From Carposina sasakii (lineage: Eukaryota > Arthropoda > Insecta > Lepidoptera > Carposinidae), in NCBI GenBank assembly GCA_014607495.2, contig CP053175.1:1736001-1800000 (forward strand): a stretch of DNA of 64,000 nucleotides. The letters are read 5' to 3'. Under the pieces are notes generated by a model that was not told the DNA's origin, did not search any database, and worked only from the letters and a program-made list of their open reading frames with translations. Position 1 is the first letter of the stretch. Every line of letters begins with the position of its first letter. Shown here in pieces: positions 11,980-24,039 of the stretch. A program made the translations under genes and the position numbers.

Positions 11980-12219
11980 TAGAGATTCCCGAACTTTTAT
12001 TCCTCATAGACCCCTTTCAAAAGTTATCTGGTTCTGGTGGACCCCCTGGACCCCCTACAACCCCACATCACATACAAATTAATTGTGAACCCTCATTTTT
12101 TCACGCCAACACAGAACCCCATCGAAGTCTCCTGTGGACCCCAGGGGGTCCACCCTGGGGTCCGCAGGAGATTCGATGGGGTTCTATGTTGGCGTGTTGG
12201 ACCACTTTGGGAACCACTG
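11980..12219. mobile_element. hAT-like MITE with 8-base duplication
   Basis: Second copy of the 10236 family. Flanks repeat CTCTAGAC (11972-11979, 12220-12227). The centre forms an inverted repeat (GGACCCCAGGGGGTCC / TGGGGTCCGCAGG). Short open frames on both strands follow from the repeat and are not genes. Confidence 0.9.
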
Positions 12220-12384
12220 CTCTAGACCCTATATGGTGTCGGTGTCGATGCCTGTCGCATTTGAGCTTAAGAATCATTATTACATTTGTCTTACATTCGT
12301 CTTTGGTCGTAAGAGTGTAAAACATATTAAATTAATTTCCCACCATTCACAAGACGCATGATTATAGTAAAATTGTTTAAATTC

Positions 12385-13015
12385 TGTAATTCTTCAACCT
12401 CACCTTGGTCAAAATCTTTACGCAGCAAACTACCCTAATCAAAACCTATATCGGATTTTTTATTGTTTTATTTTCCGGCCATCTATCGGACGCAGAGAGA
12501 ACCAAAAACCTAACGCGATATGTTTCTCATAAAACATATACAGGATTAATTAAGCGAAAATTTGAACAGCCCACTGTAGAGAACCACCATTGAGACCCAC
12601 AAGTTTTCCGGATAGTATGGAGAATTTTTAATCAGGAAAACCTTGAAAAATAAAAATGTGAATATTTTGTAAAGTCAAGTGGGATTATAGCTTTTTGTAA
12701 AACCCTTTTTGTTTGTTTACCTAATGGACCAAACTAACCTGGGTCGTCAATTTCTTGCGACCCGGGTCGTGTAATTCTTCAAAGGAAATCCTTCGCCTCA
12801 CCTTGGTAACCAATCATAAACCCTTAAAACTTAAGATAAGACAGCATCCCTGAGGGTGCAAACTACCCTAATCAAAACCTATATAAGCCTTTAGGGATTA
12901 ATTCGTAGTCAATACATAATAATAGCGACTATACCTAGCGGAGCCATCTATAAGACGCAGACAGAACCACAGAACCATACAAATCCTAGAACGCGATATC
13001 GAAGTTTCTCATAAA
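12385..13015. repeat. Two adjacent copies of one repeat with family A remnant between
   Basis: CTCACCTTGG ... AAACTACCCTAATCAAAACC ... AACGCGATAT occurs at about 12390-12535 and, longer, at about 12775-13010. A decayed family A piece (12540-12715) separates them. Confidence 0.55.
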
Positions 13016-13078
13016 TGGAATATATACATACATATACCCACAACTGTATTAAATACAAAATGTATTAGGTATAATCAT

Positions 13079-13345
13079 CATCATCAGCCTATTGCAGTCC
13101 ACTGCTGGACGCAGGCCTCCCCCAGGGCACGCCACAAGACTGCCATGGGGGGTATTTGCCCATAGTCATAGTCACCACGCTGGGCAGGCGGGTTGGTGAC
13201 CGCAGGTTGTATTTTGGACTATGTTGTCAACACGGGAGGCACTGCTGCCCACCGCCCACCTCCCGGAAACCCTTAATCGCCTCGTACGATACCCACGGGC
13301 AGACATGGGGTGGTACGAATTCTACTCTGCCGGCACCACGTGGCC
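13079..13345 (-). mobile_element. LINE 3' fragment
   Basis: CACTGCTGGACGCAGGCCTC is the complement of EACVQQ-type codons. The rest matches 2160-2345 inversely. Confidence 0.65.
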
Positions 13346-13369
13346 TATTATGTTTAATATTGTAAAATA

Positions 13370-13490
13370 ATCACTTAGCTCGTGCCTCGGAAAGTAAGTA
13401 AAACCGTTTGTCCTGCGCCTGTCCGGCGTGTCGGCTTTTCGTCCCATCGGACTATGAGAGTGCACCTGCGTTTGCGCACACACATGTCAA
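13370..13490 (+). mobile_element. SINE-2 body fragment
   Basis: CACTTAGCTCGTGCCTCGG through TTTGCGCACACACATG. Confidence 0.65.
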
Positions 13491-13737
13491 TTATTAGTTG
13501 AATACAGTCGGCGGAAATTATTACAGTCTCGACTATTATTCTGAATGACAATTAGCAGAAGCGTATAAATAACCCTCTTTTCTTTAAAACGTTACTTACC
13601 TACTCGCCGATACTCTGCTGGTTGTTACCTATAATTATATGATGTAGGTACATACCTGAAACAGAATAAAATAATTCATTAATATATTTAAAAAGAGCAC
13701 TTATATAAATCTACGTAACTACATAATGTACACACCT

Positions 13738-13800
13738 GTTCCTTAATCGACTCTTGCGACATGCACGGAAGGAGATGCAGCAGAAGTATTTTAGTAAAAC
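13738..13800 (-). mobile_element. Family E fragment
   Basis: GACATGCACGGAAGGAGATG in reverse family orientation. Confidence 0.55.
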
Positions 13801-14491
13801 CACACTAGCTACATACAGCTAGACTGTGACGTTATGTTTCAAGTCATAGAGGGACGTTTCTTACCACACACGGCTAGATCGTGCGTGACGTCATCTTGTG
13901 TCAATACCCAAAGGACAGCTTGGACGAGCGGCAAAGGGGCGTGGTCACGCTTGTCACTAATTACGTACCCCGTGCACACTGTCGCTCGCTGATTAATTAC
14001 AGCAAGCCACAGTGTAGGCGGGACAGTGTCACAGGTCTAATAATTGTATGTCGACGACTTTGCCTCTATTCTATGACTCAGTGATGCGTGGTTGAGTTAT
14101 CGGCATTGAATTTAATTTATGGTATTAGTGGCTGGCTTACTAGATGATTTTCAATTAGATATCTATCTACCTGAATTCGCTCACCGCTGAGATGCAAAAG
14201 ATTAGTGATTTTACCAAACAGCTTGAATAAATGCCTAAGTTCCTTCGAAATAACTGTATGTCAAATGACATAGTAACCTTGTCCCACAGTAAGATGCGTA
14301 TAGTATTATGTCCTGGGAAGTAGGTACGAAATCTATATAAAAACAAAAACAGCCATCACTCAAAAACAAACAGCCATAGGTACATCTAACCTAACCTAAC
14401 GTGATTCCAACCTAGGCCCTATGAATCCCCAAAGCAGCAGAGTTAGTAGTTCAATAAGTAGTTACCTAGGAAACACAAATAAATTTATATA

Positions 14492-14493
<2 letters not shown>
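13801..14493. other. No recognised feature
   Basis: AT-rich unique-looking sequence. Confidence 0.35.

Positions 14494-14541
<48 letters not shown>
14494..14541. repeat. (TA)n microsatellite
   Basis: About 24 uninterrupted TA units. Confidence 0.9.
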
Positions 14542-14546
<5 letters not shown>

Positions 14547-14824
14547 TTACGTCTACATACTTTCATTTAGAACAAATTATTTCATATTCCTATTAAAATT
14601 TAATTTGATTCACTGCAACTACGCTATCCTTAATAATGTCACATTAAAAGCAAATACCAACCAATGCGGATTAACCTACAATAATAGGCACATTGTTAGC
14701 CTACAAAACGCATGACGAGCTAATTATCTAGATTTAGACTATTCACCCATTACTAGTCGAAAACAGATCAAACGACACCTCAGTTCAGTGGTAACGATTA
14801 ATTACCATGTGAATATCATATGGA

Positions 14825-15100
14825 ACAGGTCGTCGTCGTCAGCCACTGCTGGACGTAGGCTTCCCCCAGAGTACGCCACATGGCTCGATCTCCTGTTTTT
14901 GCCATCCAGTCGCTACCAGCCGTCCTCTTTAAGTCATCGGTCCATCTGGCCGGAAGGCGCCCAACGCTATGCTTGCCGAGGCGCATTCGAGAACCCGCTT
15001 ACTCTCCGCCGTCCATCTGTTCCCAGATGTGGCCTGCCCACTGCCACTTCAGTCTGCTACATTTCGAGGCTATGTCTGTCACTTTAGCCTTCTGCCAAAA
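14825..15100 (-). mobile_element. RTE-type LINE C-terminal coding fragment
   Basis: The reverse strand reads LKWQWAGHIWEQMDG, one stop, then GRLPARWTDDLKRTAG and WRTLGEAYVQQW. This order (WAGH, GR..RWTDD, EAYVQQW) is the C-terminus of RTE-clade reverse transcriptases. 5'-truncated and inactive. Confidence 0.8.
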
Positions 15101-15554
15101 CATCCTTTCACACAAACTTCCACAATTATAACATAAGTAATTTTATTTTGTAGCCCTAATTTTAGTACGTAGGTGTAGATTTTATTACAAATAATTTTAG
15201 TGTGTAGGTAGATAGTATTTAAAATAAATTTGGTTATAAAAAATCTTGTTAACACTTTAATTAATAAATCCAAACTATGAAGAAAGGTAGAGTAACTTTA
15301 ACTTAGGCACATAATCTACTGCTAGACCCGTACTCTGTGGCTCGCCGGATATAGCAGAATAAGCAAGTGTTCAGGACTTCAGGGTGCATGTTCGACACGA
15401 CACGGCTGTATAGGTAGTCTCTTATAGGTGATATAGGTTTCATGTATGTTTAATTAGTGCCTAATTAGTATATTGTATGTAGGTGGATGTGTTTTTCTAG
15501 CGAATTGTTTTTCATTATTCAAAATCTGTAAGTGCCACCCACAAATTAGCTATA

Positions 15555-15630
15555 TGTTCTTAAGTAACCAGGTTAGCTGGTAGAGAATGACATGCAAGGC
15601 TTTAAGCTCGGCCTTGTAAAAAATGTTATT
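15555..15630 (+). mobile_element. LINE 3' end fragment
   Basis: TAGCTGGTAGAGAATGACAT and TTAAGCTCGGCCTTGTAAA. Confidence 0.5.
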
Positions 15631-16330
15631 TGTAGTTGTTACAGTAAATAAATTTTCTTATCTATCAATAATCAATATAAGGTATGCAGTATTTTTCCTA
15701 ATGAAAAAAAAAGATGTTTTCTGGAAGTAAACAATTAAATAAATAAACAAATTGTACCGGCGGTAGGCTCTTACCACGTCGGACTTACGGTAACTTACTA
15801 TTCTTATTTCTTGATGTATTTTATTCCCATCTCCCTTTGGAGTAATACTACGTATGATACCTGTCTGTATCTATATTTAAATTAACTAGGTCCACACATT
15901 CCATTGTCACCTCAAACAAAGACAAAAGAAAAATACAACAAAGCACACTAAATATAAACACCGAAATAATTATCAACCCCAAGAATAGGTTAATAAAAAA
16001 ACTCCCCAAAATAACCAGCAAAGCAAAACCGCATCACAATCCGTGTAGTGGACCCAAAATAGTCGTAGACGACCCTAATCACGCGAGTTCGTCTACGGAC
16101 GTCAACTTTGACAGATGAAATGACATCAGTCAAATCTGTCAGTGATGTATCTCTTTGATTTATGAAGTGTCCAGTTGCTGGGTACGTTGGTATAGGCCCG
16201 AGGTTTTTTTCGGCTATTTTAGGCTGGAAATTTCTAGAAAACACACACACGCAAGTTTTCAACCAGGAGAAATCTCTGAGATAAGCTCGCTTTTGTAAAT
16301 GTTTATTCCAAATGTAGCTTTCTGTGTACA
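15631..16330. other. No recognised feature
   Basis: AT-rich. A minus-strand open frame at 15990-16331 has no recognisable domain. Confidence 0.35.
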
Positions 16331-16331
16331 A

Positions 16332-16561
16332 TCACACTAATATTATAAAGGCGAAAGTTTGTGACTGTGTATGTTTGTTACTTCTTCAGGTCTGAACGGC
16401 TGAAGCGATTTTGATGAAACTTCACAATAATATAGCTTACATATCAGAATAACACATAGGCTACTTTTTATTCTGGGAAAATATTTTGATCCCGGATAAT
16501 TTCGACATTTTGATTTTTCTGCAGTCCACGCGGACGGAGTCGAGTCGCGGGCGTCCACTAG
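16332..16561 (+). mobile_element. Short Helitron (Lep1-like)
   Basis: Starts TCACACTAATATTATAAAG and ends GTCCACTAG, sitting between A and T as Helitrons do. Internal ATCCCGGATAATTTCGACAT recurs in the other copies. 230 bases, non-coding. Confidence 0.85.
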
Positions 16562-16727
16562 TAAAGAATTATAGCAGGCTGGGTAGAAGTGTACAGCTAC
16601 AAATCCATATTTCCATCAAAAGGAGGTCCCTCCATCCCATGATAACCACTTCCTAGTACCTACGTTCATCGTAATCTGTTTTACTGTATCAATTATCTAT
16701 ATACAATAATAAAAGTTTAATTAAACT

Positions 16728-16930
16728 AAACTAGAGGACGCCCACGAGTCCCACAACTTAATCCACGTCAATTTCAGAATACGTTTCCGACGAAATTTCG
16801 TGAAATCCTTTCTTATCGGATGCTTAACTTCTTACAAAGAACACACCCTCTAAGTTTCAGGTGTCTAAGAACAGCGGTTTAGGGCTGTGCATTGATGCAT
16901 CAGTCAGTCATTGAGGACAAAGCATTTTAT
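16728..16930. mobile_element. Helitron-end and companion repeat fragment
   Basis: AACTAGAGGACGCCCACGAG, then ATCCTTTCTTATCGGATG and AAAGAACACACCCTC; a second copy lies at 27440-27660. Confidence 0.45.
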
Positions 16931-16934
16931 TCAA

Positions 16935-17130
16935 TGTGTATGTGACAGCCAGGCAAATATTGATCTGCTGAGTTCAGATTATGATTCTGGGAGGAAAACC
17001 ACTGAAAATTTTCGCAGGAAACTCCAAAATTTTCCGCTTTTTTATTTTTAGGACAAAAATAGTGTAGTAGGCACCTACCTACTTTTAAATTAGGCCTCAG
17101 AGCAAAATTGTATATGTACATGCATAGAAG
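16935..17130. mobile_element. CAGGCAAATATTGA-type element, partial
   Basis: GACAGCCAGGCAAATATTGA and ATTTTCGCAGGAAACTCC match 24040-24230. Confidence 0.5.
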
Positions 17131-17494
17131 GTAAAGCTTAATATGAAGCAGTTGTAATAACATTAAAGAAGAAGCATCAACTTCTTTAACCAGCTTAAGG
17201 GCTACGACAAAAAAAACAAGAAGCACGCCAAATTCTAATTAGGGATCTCGCTTGTCACCTCTCATTATAATCTCACTGTCAGCTCCCATTTATCGTTGTC
17301 GTCTTGCAATATGTATTCTCTTCCAATCTTATCTAAGGATCACATGATATAACGAGGTATATCTTTAGAAGAGACTCAGTCGTTACTGTGCAGTAGTTGC
17401 TTAAAAATTCTGTCACCTATGTTTATAAATCTATGTTTAGGTTAATAAATTTGAAGCGTTTGTAATATTTAAATAACCGCTATATATTTCACAA
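17131..17494. other. No recognised feature
   Basis: AT-rich. Confidence 0.3.
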
Positions 17495-17735
17495 CTAGTG
17501 GACGCCCGCGACGCCGTCCGTATGGACTACAAAAAAAAAACAAAATGTCGAAATTATCCGGGATAAAAACATTTTCCCGGGATAAAAAATAGCCTATATG
17601 TTAAGTGGGATATGTCACAATATATTCCTGAAAACTGCATCAAAATCGGTTTAGCCGTTTCTGAGATTAGCGTGCACAAACGCACAGACAAACAGACAAA
17701 CCGACAAAAATTCCAAAAATCATTCTTTTGGGTAC
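17495..17735 (-). mobile_element. Short Helitron
   Basis: CTAGTGGACGCCCGCG start (the 3' end in reverse), ATCCGGGATAAAAACATTTT, and a far end with AAACAGACAAACCGACA. Confidence 0.7.
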
Positions 17736-17739
17736 TAGT

Positions 17740-18250
17740 GCATTGATAAAGGTCGCCTATAATATTTTTTCTCGTATCGTATATGGACCCTTCCGTTACA
17801 TTTTTATTATTGTTATATATATTATTTTTGACAATTTAGTCTGTTAGTTCTATTCTAACTACGTATCTCTAGAACGGCTGGACCGATTTTGACGAGACTT
17901 TCACAGGTAGATAGCTGATGTAATTAGATTAGGAGTAACTTAAGTAATTTTTTGTTCGAAATAACGGGAATAGTAATAATTTTTTTAAAGTCAGTTTTGG
18001 TAGGTACAAATGGTAGTTAGTGGGCAACTTTTACCTTGAGACCATAGGTTTTAGAGTTGGTAGTAGTAGAGTTTTAGAGCTAAACGTAGCTATAAGATCT
18101 CCTTCGCGATCCTGCAGTCGGGGACACACTCGTGTGGCGTATGTATACCCCATTTGCATAAATTTTCAATATGGCAGATCAAAAACTTGGACTAATTTAT
18201 CGGCTCGCTCACTCCTCGTGTAAAAGCGGTGTACAAAAGTATGTATTTTC
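17740..18250. mobile_element. Helitron-like fragment and unassigned sequence
   Basis: ACGGCTGGACCGATTTTGAC and AGATAGCTGATGTAATTAG are typical of abundant lepidopteran non-autonomous elements. No border is defined. Confidence 0.35.
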
Positions 18251-18392
18251 GGACGACACGTGTCCGGAATAATATTGTAAAGGTGAAACTCTCTGAAAGA
18301 GCTCGTTCATTGAATTCTTAAATTATTAAATCTTTGTAACCTTGGCTTTTATATAATAGTCTCTTTGAAACATTAGCAAAGTATAATAAACT

Positions 18393-19345
18393 AGCTGTTG
18401 CCCGCGACTTCGTCCGCGTCAACAAAACTTAACAGGGAATTGAATTCTTTTAAAATGGAATAACTTTTCCTAAGAGTATTTTCATATCTCTCAAAATTTA
18501 GCTGGGCTGTTAAGGGTTCTGCACAGGTTATTGACCTTCAATTTTATCGTTATTAGAAAGTGCTTTATCGGCAACTTTTCCTAAGACGTATTTTCATATC
18601 TCTCAGTTTAGCTGGGCTGCTAAGGGTTCCTCAGGCAGCGACCTTCAATTTTTTTCTTTCATATCATTTCTAGTCATTTTATTCTTTCATACATATTTTT
18701 TGGATAACTTACCGTTTACGCAGCGCACGCAACGGAAGTCTCCAAAGGTATTTTCCCCGTTTTTTCCACATTTTCCTCTTATTCTTCGTCCCTATTCGCA
18801 CTGTGATGATATATAGCCTAAAGCCTTCCTGATAAATGACTATCCAACACAAAAAGAATTTTTTAATACCCAGTATTCCGGAGATTAGCGGTTCAATCAA
18901 ACAAACAAACAACAAACAAACAAACAAACTCTTCACTTTATAATATTATTAGTATTAGTATTAGTATAGATTAGAGTGCACGTGCAACTTTTCTAAGACG
19001 GTATTTTCAATCTCTAAGTTTATGGGCTGTAGGGTTCTGCAAGGTGACCTTCAATTTTTTTCTTTCATATCATTTCTGTCATTTTATTCTTTCATAAATT
19101 TTTTGGATAACTTGAACCGTTTACGCAGCGCACGCAACGGAAGTTCAAAGTTGAATAATTCCCCGTTTTTTCCACATTTTCCTCTTATTCTTTCTATTTC
19201 GCACTGTGAATTATAGCCTAAAGCCTTCTCGATAAATGACTATCCAACACAAAAATAATTTTTTAATTCGACCCAAGTTCCGGAGATTAGCGCGTTCAAT
19301 CAAACAAACAAACAAACAAACTCTTCAGCTTTATAATATTTTAGA
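18393..19345 (-). repeat. Tandemly repeated Helitron-type element
   Basis: Begins CTAGCTGTTGCCCGCGACTT. The segment from TTTCCTAAGACGTATTTTCA to the AAACAAACAAAC tract occurs at about 18575-18945 and again at about 18985-19335, with a partial third start near 18465. The copies differ by many short insertions and deletions. Confidence 0.65.
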
Positions 19346-19388
19346 TAAGTAGAAATAGAAATTTTAGGTCAATTTCGATGTTTATTTT

Positions 19389-19612
19389 GCCCATAAACGG
19401 CATTAAACGCGCCGACGACGCGCGTTTCAAACGCGCGTCTTCGGCGCCGTACGCTGCTTGTTGCGTTTATTGATGATATAAATAAGTAGTTTCAAAATTA
19501 AAATAGGCGCGTTTTAAGACGTTTTAGGTTACAGGTTGCGTTCATCTCGTATGAAGCGCGTTACGCGCGATCTGCGCGTCGTCGGCGCGTTTAAAATACG
19601 CCGTGTACTATG
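19389..19612. mobile_element. CpG-rich inverted-repeat element
   Basis: TTAAACGCGCCGACGACGCG at the left is inverted as GCGTCGTCGGCGCGTTTAAA at the right; outer ends GCCCATA / TATGGGC. Far richer in CG than its surroundings. Confidence 0.75.
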
Positions 19613-19664
19613 GGCCTAAACTTTAGATACCTACCTGCCTATGTAGCATATAAGATGAAGATGT

Positions 19665-19812
19665 GCTTCACTAGAATACATCAGCTGTATCTCTTTCCGT
19701 GCATGTCAGGTGATGAGCTAGCAACTTGTCACTGATCATTTAAATCTGGCCCCGCTACGCTAAGCGTGGCTGACTGGGATCTATTTCGTAATCCTGTAGT
19801 TCTGTACCCCAT
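19665..19812 (+). mobile_element. Family E copy
   Basis: CACTAGAATACATCAGCTG to ATCCTGTAGTTCTG. Confidence 0.65.
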
Positions 19813-21010
19813 TTAGTCTTTTCATTCATCTTATACTAATTAATACCTAAATTGTTAACCCTTGACTTAAACCCCACAAAAAAAAACAAAGCAGGTTTAA
19901 CCTTCTCCTACCGAGTGTCCTCAAAATTACCACTATAAATACGAGAGTGTGAATGTTCAACAGGGTCGACAACATTTAAAAAGCCCAACTTAAATACAAA
20001 AAGCGAACATCAAAAGAAAATTAATTCCGCGCATAGTTTATTATCTCCTTTTAATTAACACGCGCGTGTTTATAGCCACGACAACGCTGTCGGACGCGTT
20101 TTGTCGAGACGACAGACGAATGGGTGCGTTCACTCACGGAATGGCATTTCATACAAAACTGCTACGATAGGTTCATCAGCGGTTTCCTACAGCCTCTTGT
20201 TAGCCTGAGCGGAAACAGAATTCACCGAAATGTAAGCTTTTTATCATCAGGGCGCGTACTTGGTTTGACATTTCGGCGGACTAGGTGGTAGCCGCGGTCT
20301 GGCCGCTGCTGCTTGGCCCCCAATACGCACTTAGGCTTAGTCCGTCAGCCATGAGTTTAAAAAATTCAGTAGATATTAAGTATGTTGGCGGGTTCGACGA
20401 TTACACCTTATGGGCCTAGGTCAACTTGAGCTTCCCTGTTTTCATTGTTTCGGTAGATTGTGTGTAGTTTATGTGCCTGAAAAGCGGCGGTACCTACTCT
20501 CACCGCGTGGAAAAAGCTTAATAGGCTAACTGGAGAAAATTAACAGAAGTAGTAACATGTATTTATTTTGCCTAGTTACCATACCTATATAGCTCTGCAG
20601 ATTTGTCGCTTAATGTACATGTATATCTCAAGTTCTGAACCTCTTACCTATCTTAAGCTACGCCTGCAGGGTTGCTTGTGAAAAAAACGCGGCGTTTTCC
20701 CGCTAATACATTGCCGTGTGTAACACGACGGCATTACACGCGACCGCGGTCATCAGCTGTATTATGCTGAATGAATGGCTGTTACAAGCATAGAGGAAGG
20801 ATTAAGTGGATATGCGACAATAGACCTGCAGCCGCCAACGCAGATACAGCATGAACCAATCACTGGCTAACATAGTACCGTAGTTTATCCCTTCCGTTTG
20901 CAACAACTACACTATTTTCTATGGACAAACATTGACAACTGCTTTACTCTTACCCTTCGCTGATCCTCGATTTTGTCGACTAATGATTGCGATTACAGGC
21001 AACTACAAAC
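19813..21010. other. No clear feature
   Basis: Mixed unique sequence. TCGGACGCGTTTTGTCGAGACGAC near 20090 is locally GC-rich. No convincing coding. Confidence 0.3.
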
Positions 21011-21013
21011 AGC

Positions 21014-21468
21014 AGGCCTATTGGCTATCTTTTTTGACAGTTCATAGTGATCATCACCCAAATGAAACTCAATAACTGGAAGTGACATAATGCCTTATCT
21101 GGAGAAAATTTTGGCAACACACACATACATGTCACTTCCAGTTTAATAAGTTTCAAGGAGTGATCATGGGGTTCTTTAGCGGCGGGTTTTTAGTAGGTAG
21201 AGTCATAGTAGGACACTGCTGGGACATGATCCCTACCAGTCATCCTATAAAGTCATTTAACTATTTGTTTAACTCCCCAATGCGACAATATCCCAGCGCA
21301 ACTGGGATGCACAGGTCGCGTAGTCATAAAAACTTTCGGTTGTGCGCCTTAAGCGCACGCCACCTAGCTCGGTGAAGATGGCAAAGCCCTTCAGGCTACC
21401 ATCATTTGTCATTAAAAAAAAAAAGAGTGATCATGACTATGAACTGTCAAAAAAGATAGCCAATACGG
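21014..21468. mobile_element. TTGGCTATCTTTTTTGACAG element interrupted by retroinsertion
   Basis: Left TTGGCTATCTTTTTTGACAG and right CTGTCAAAAAAGATAGCCAA are perfect inverted ends. An intact, uninterrupted copy lies at 46567-46754. Confidence 0.8.
21169..21424 (+). mobile_element. Retroposed insert with poly(A) tail and 11-base duplication
   Basis: 256 bases ending in about 11 A, flanked by GAGTGATCATG on both sides (21158-21168, 21425-21435). It is absent from the sister element at 46567. A short piece, GACACTGCTGGGACATGAT, resembles the LINE 3' motif. SINE or truncated LINE. Confidence 0.75.
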
Positions 21469-21527
21469 GGGCAGGTCCGCATCCAACACATGTATAGCTG
21501 CAAGTCCGATTTGAACTTCCTGTGCTA

Positions 21528-21732
21528 ATGCAGGACTAGAGTACATCAGCTGCATCTCCTTCCGTGCATGTCGTAAGAGTAGACTAAGGAGCTCGGGCAT
21601 TCTCTCAGGCGATAATAAGATAGCAATATTAAGTACTGATCATCTAAATCTCCCCGCTTTGCTAAACGTGGCTGCGGGATCTCCTTATGATCCTGCAGTT
21701 TTGGCTGCCCCATTTCGGGAACACCCCCGTGT
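21528..21732 (+). mobile_element. Family E copy
   Basis: ACTAGAGTACATCAGCTGCA to CCCATTTCGGGAACAC: the most complete end in the window. Confidence 0.7.
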
Positions 21733-22494
21733 GTATGTAATTAGTATGAACTTGCAAATAATTAGAAACGCCTGATACTGATACAATTCAATAGAACAAA
21801 CCTTGTTAAGCCACCTCCTTGTCGTCCTTCTTCCACGAAAATGAGACATATAAATTCATCTAATTTAGTAAACTAGAAACTAAAGTATTTACTATTAAAG
21901 TACTCCGAGATATTTATTACAATGAGCGCATCGCCGTGAAATGTGCTATACATGTATGTGCTAAACTTTGACTCTGCGTCCGCTGTATGGCATTTTGTTT
22001 GCGTCGCAGTATATGACCGAGTACTCGTAAAATGCATGCAAGAATACAAGGTCTGGCACCCGGGTTGACACATGCTGACGTCACTGAAAACATGGTACCT
22101 AATGAGTAAGGATGGATGTTAGTGACACTGTAATGAGATATGTGTATGAATCTTGAAAATTCAGTCATTCATTCAATTAGACACAGACGCAATAGAGTAG
22201 TACTTATGTAATCTTATCTTATTTAGAAATAATCTTAAAATTCATACCTACTTATGTAAAATGATTTACCGTTCGGCTTTAGCTACGCTATAACTACTTA
22301 AATATATTTAAACTACTACATTTTTCGAATATATCTCAGTGGGACCATGGAATATTTAAAATGTGAATATTTAAGACAAGCCAGTCATATTAAATTATTG
22401 CAAGTGAAGCTTCTAGTTGACTGACTAATGGAAATCTTGTGTGTAGTAAACATCTCTAAACTGGTAGGTACTATACATCTCCGTCGTCCGTAGA
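21733..22494. other. No recognised feature
   Basis: AT-rich unique-looking sequence. Confidence 0.3.
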
Positions 22495-22842
22495 TGGTGA
22501 TCTCCGACCGCATTTCGGCCAAGGCGACCAATCTCTACGGAGATTGGCCAGGTACGCAGGAGATATTATAGTGCACAAGTGTGTGCGCAAACACAGATGC
22601 ACTCTCTATTCCGCTACTCTCATAGTCCGGTGGGACGGAAAGCCGACACGACCGGAGAGAGATCAGGCGCAGGACCAACGGTTTTACGTGCTTTCCGATG
22701 CAACGAGCTAAGTGACAATTTTTGCAACATTAAAATCTGTACATGAAATAAATTCATTGGTACAGGCCCGTGACTGGGATCGAACTTACGCCTCCCGCTG
22801 GGAAGGTGCACGTCTTAACCACTGGGCTATCACCGCTATTTG
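22495..22842 (-). mobile_element. SINE-2, full length with tRNA-like head
   Basis: On the minus strand the head reads AGCGGTGATAGCCCAGTGG with a B box AAGTTCGATCCC, followed by the body through ACTTAGCTCG to GCGGTCGGAGATC. The head has A- and B-box promoter elements for RNA polymerase III. Confidence 0.85.
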
Positions 22843-23128
22843 ACAACGCAAAGTAATGAATAACTAGATAATTAACTAGATAGGACTTATTTTAAAAAAA
22901 TGTAGTTTTAAAACCCTATCAAAAGTATTCCCTTAGCACCAAACTTAAACCAATTTAAATCGCTCTAACTTTCATTAAAATGCCATTACAAATTGAAAAT
23001 CCACAAAATATCATCGAAACTAATTGACTGTAATCATACATTTTGATATAGAACCGAGACGGTTTACTTCGCCAAAGCAAACAATTTTAATATTAATGGC
23101 GACACCTGTTTATTTGTTTTATTTGTCA

Positions 23129-23336
23129 TCCTTACTAATATTAAAATTGCGAAAGAAACTCTTTTCTGTCTGTCTCTCTTTCACGCTAAAACTACTCAAT
23201 CGATTTAAAAGAAATTCGGTACACAGATAGTCTAGAGAGCCTGAGAAACGACGTAGGCTAATTTTATCCCGGATAATTTCGACATTTTGTTGTTTTTATT
23301 GCAGTCTACGTGAACGTAGTCGCGGGCGACCACTAG
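23129..23336 (+). mobile_element. Short Helitron
   Basis: Starts TCCTTACTAATATTAAAATT, contains ATCCCGGATAATTTCGACAT, ends GCGACCACTAG followed by T. Confidence 0.8.
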
Positions 23337-24039
23337 TAGGTAAATCCAAGTGATAATAAGACAAGTTTAACTTTTTTATAAAACAGATGGCGCGTGTCAA
23401 GAGAGCCATTAAATTTACAGATATTAAAATAATTTATATGAATTTGATGTGAAATGAATATACTAAATAAACACTTTGGAGATTTGAGCCGAGATGAAAA
23501 ATAGACGCCGAGGACCGGGATTATTAAATAAAGATTAATTGGTTGTCGGATTGAATGCAGATGTTATGTTCTATTGTGATTGGTTACTGAAATAACGTAG
23601 TCCTAGATAAATAAACCTGGAGTAAAGACGATAAATCTTTACTCCGAGGTGTAAACTGACATTTATTCGTACCTTGTACTATGGAAAAGTCTTGAGTGTA
23701 ATGTTGGACTAAAGATTGTAATTAAGGAATAATACTACGTTCACGCGTAGTTTTTGATCCTATTCGTAAGTAAAAGTTGCCAAGAACTTTCCTGAATATT
23801 TTACCCATTTTCAACGTGGCTTCACTAGAATACATCAGCTGCATCTCATTCCGTGCATTTTTTTGCATCTGTCCCGCTATGATGTGATAAGGGCAGGAAG
23901 ATGATGATGATGATGTAATTTTTATAAAATTACTAATAAAGAAATGGAATTTTTTTTATTATTGAAATACTAAACTTTCCCTAATCTTCTACGTTTTTTT
24001 ACACTTCACAACACATTAAAATTACACATTACACGCTGA

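Noticed and set aside
11952..12361. Several overlapping open frames on both strands
   Set aside because: All lie in or across a hAT MITE with clear ends and target duplication; proline- and glycine-rich runs come from its CCC/GGG arms.
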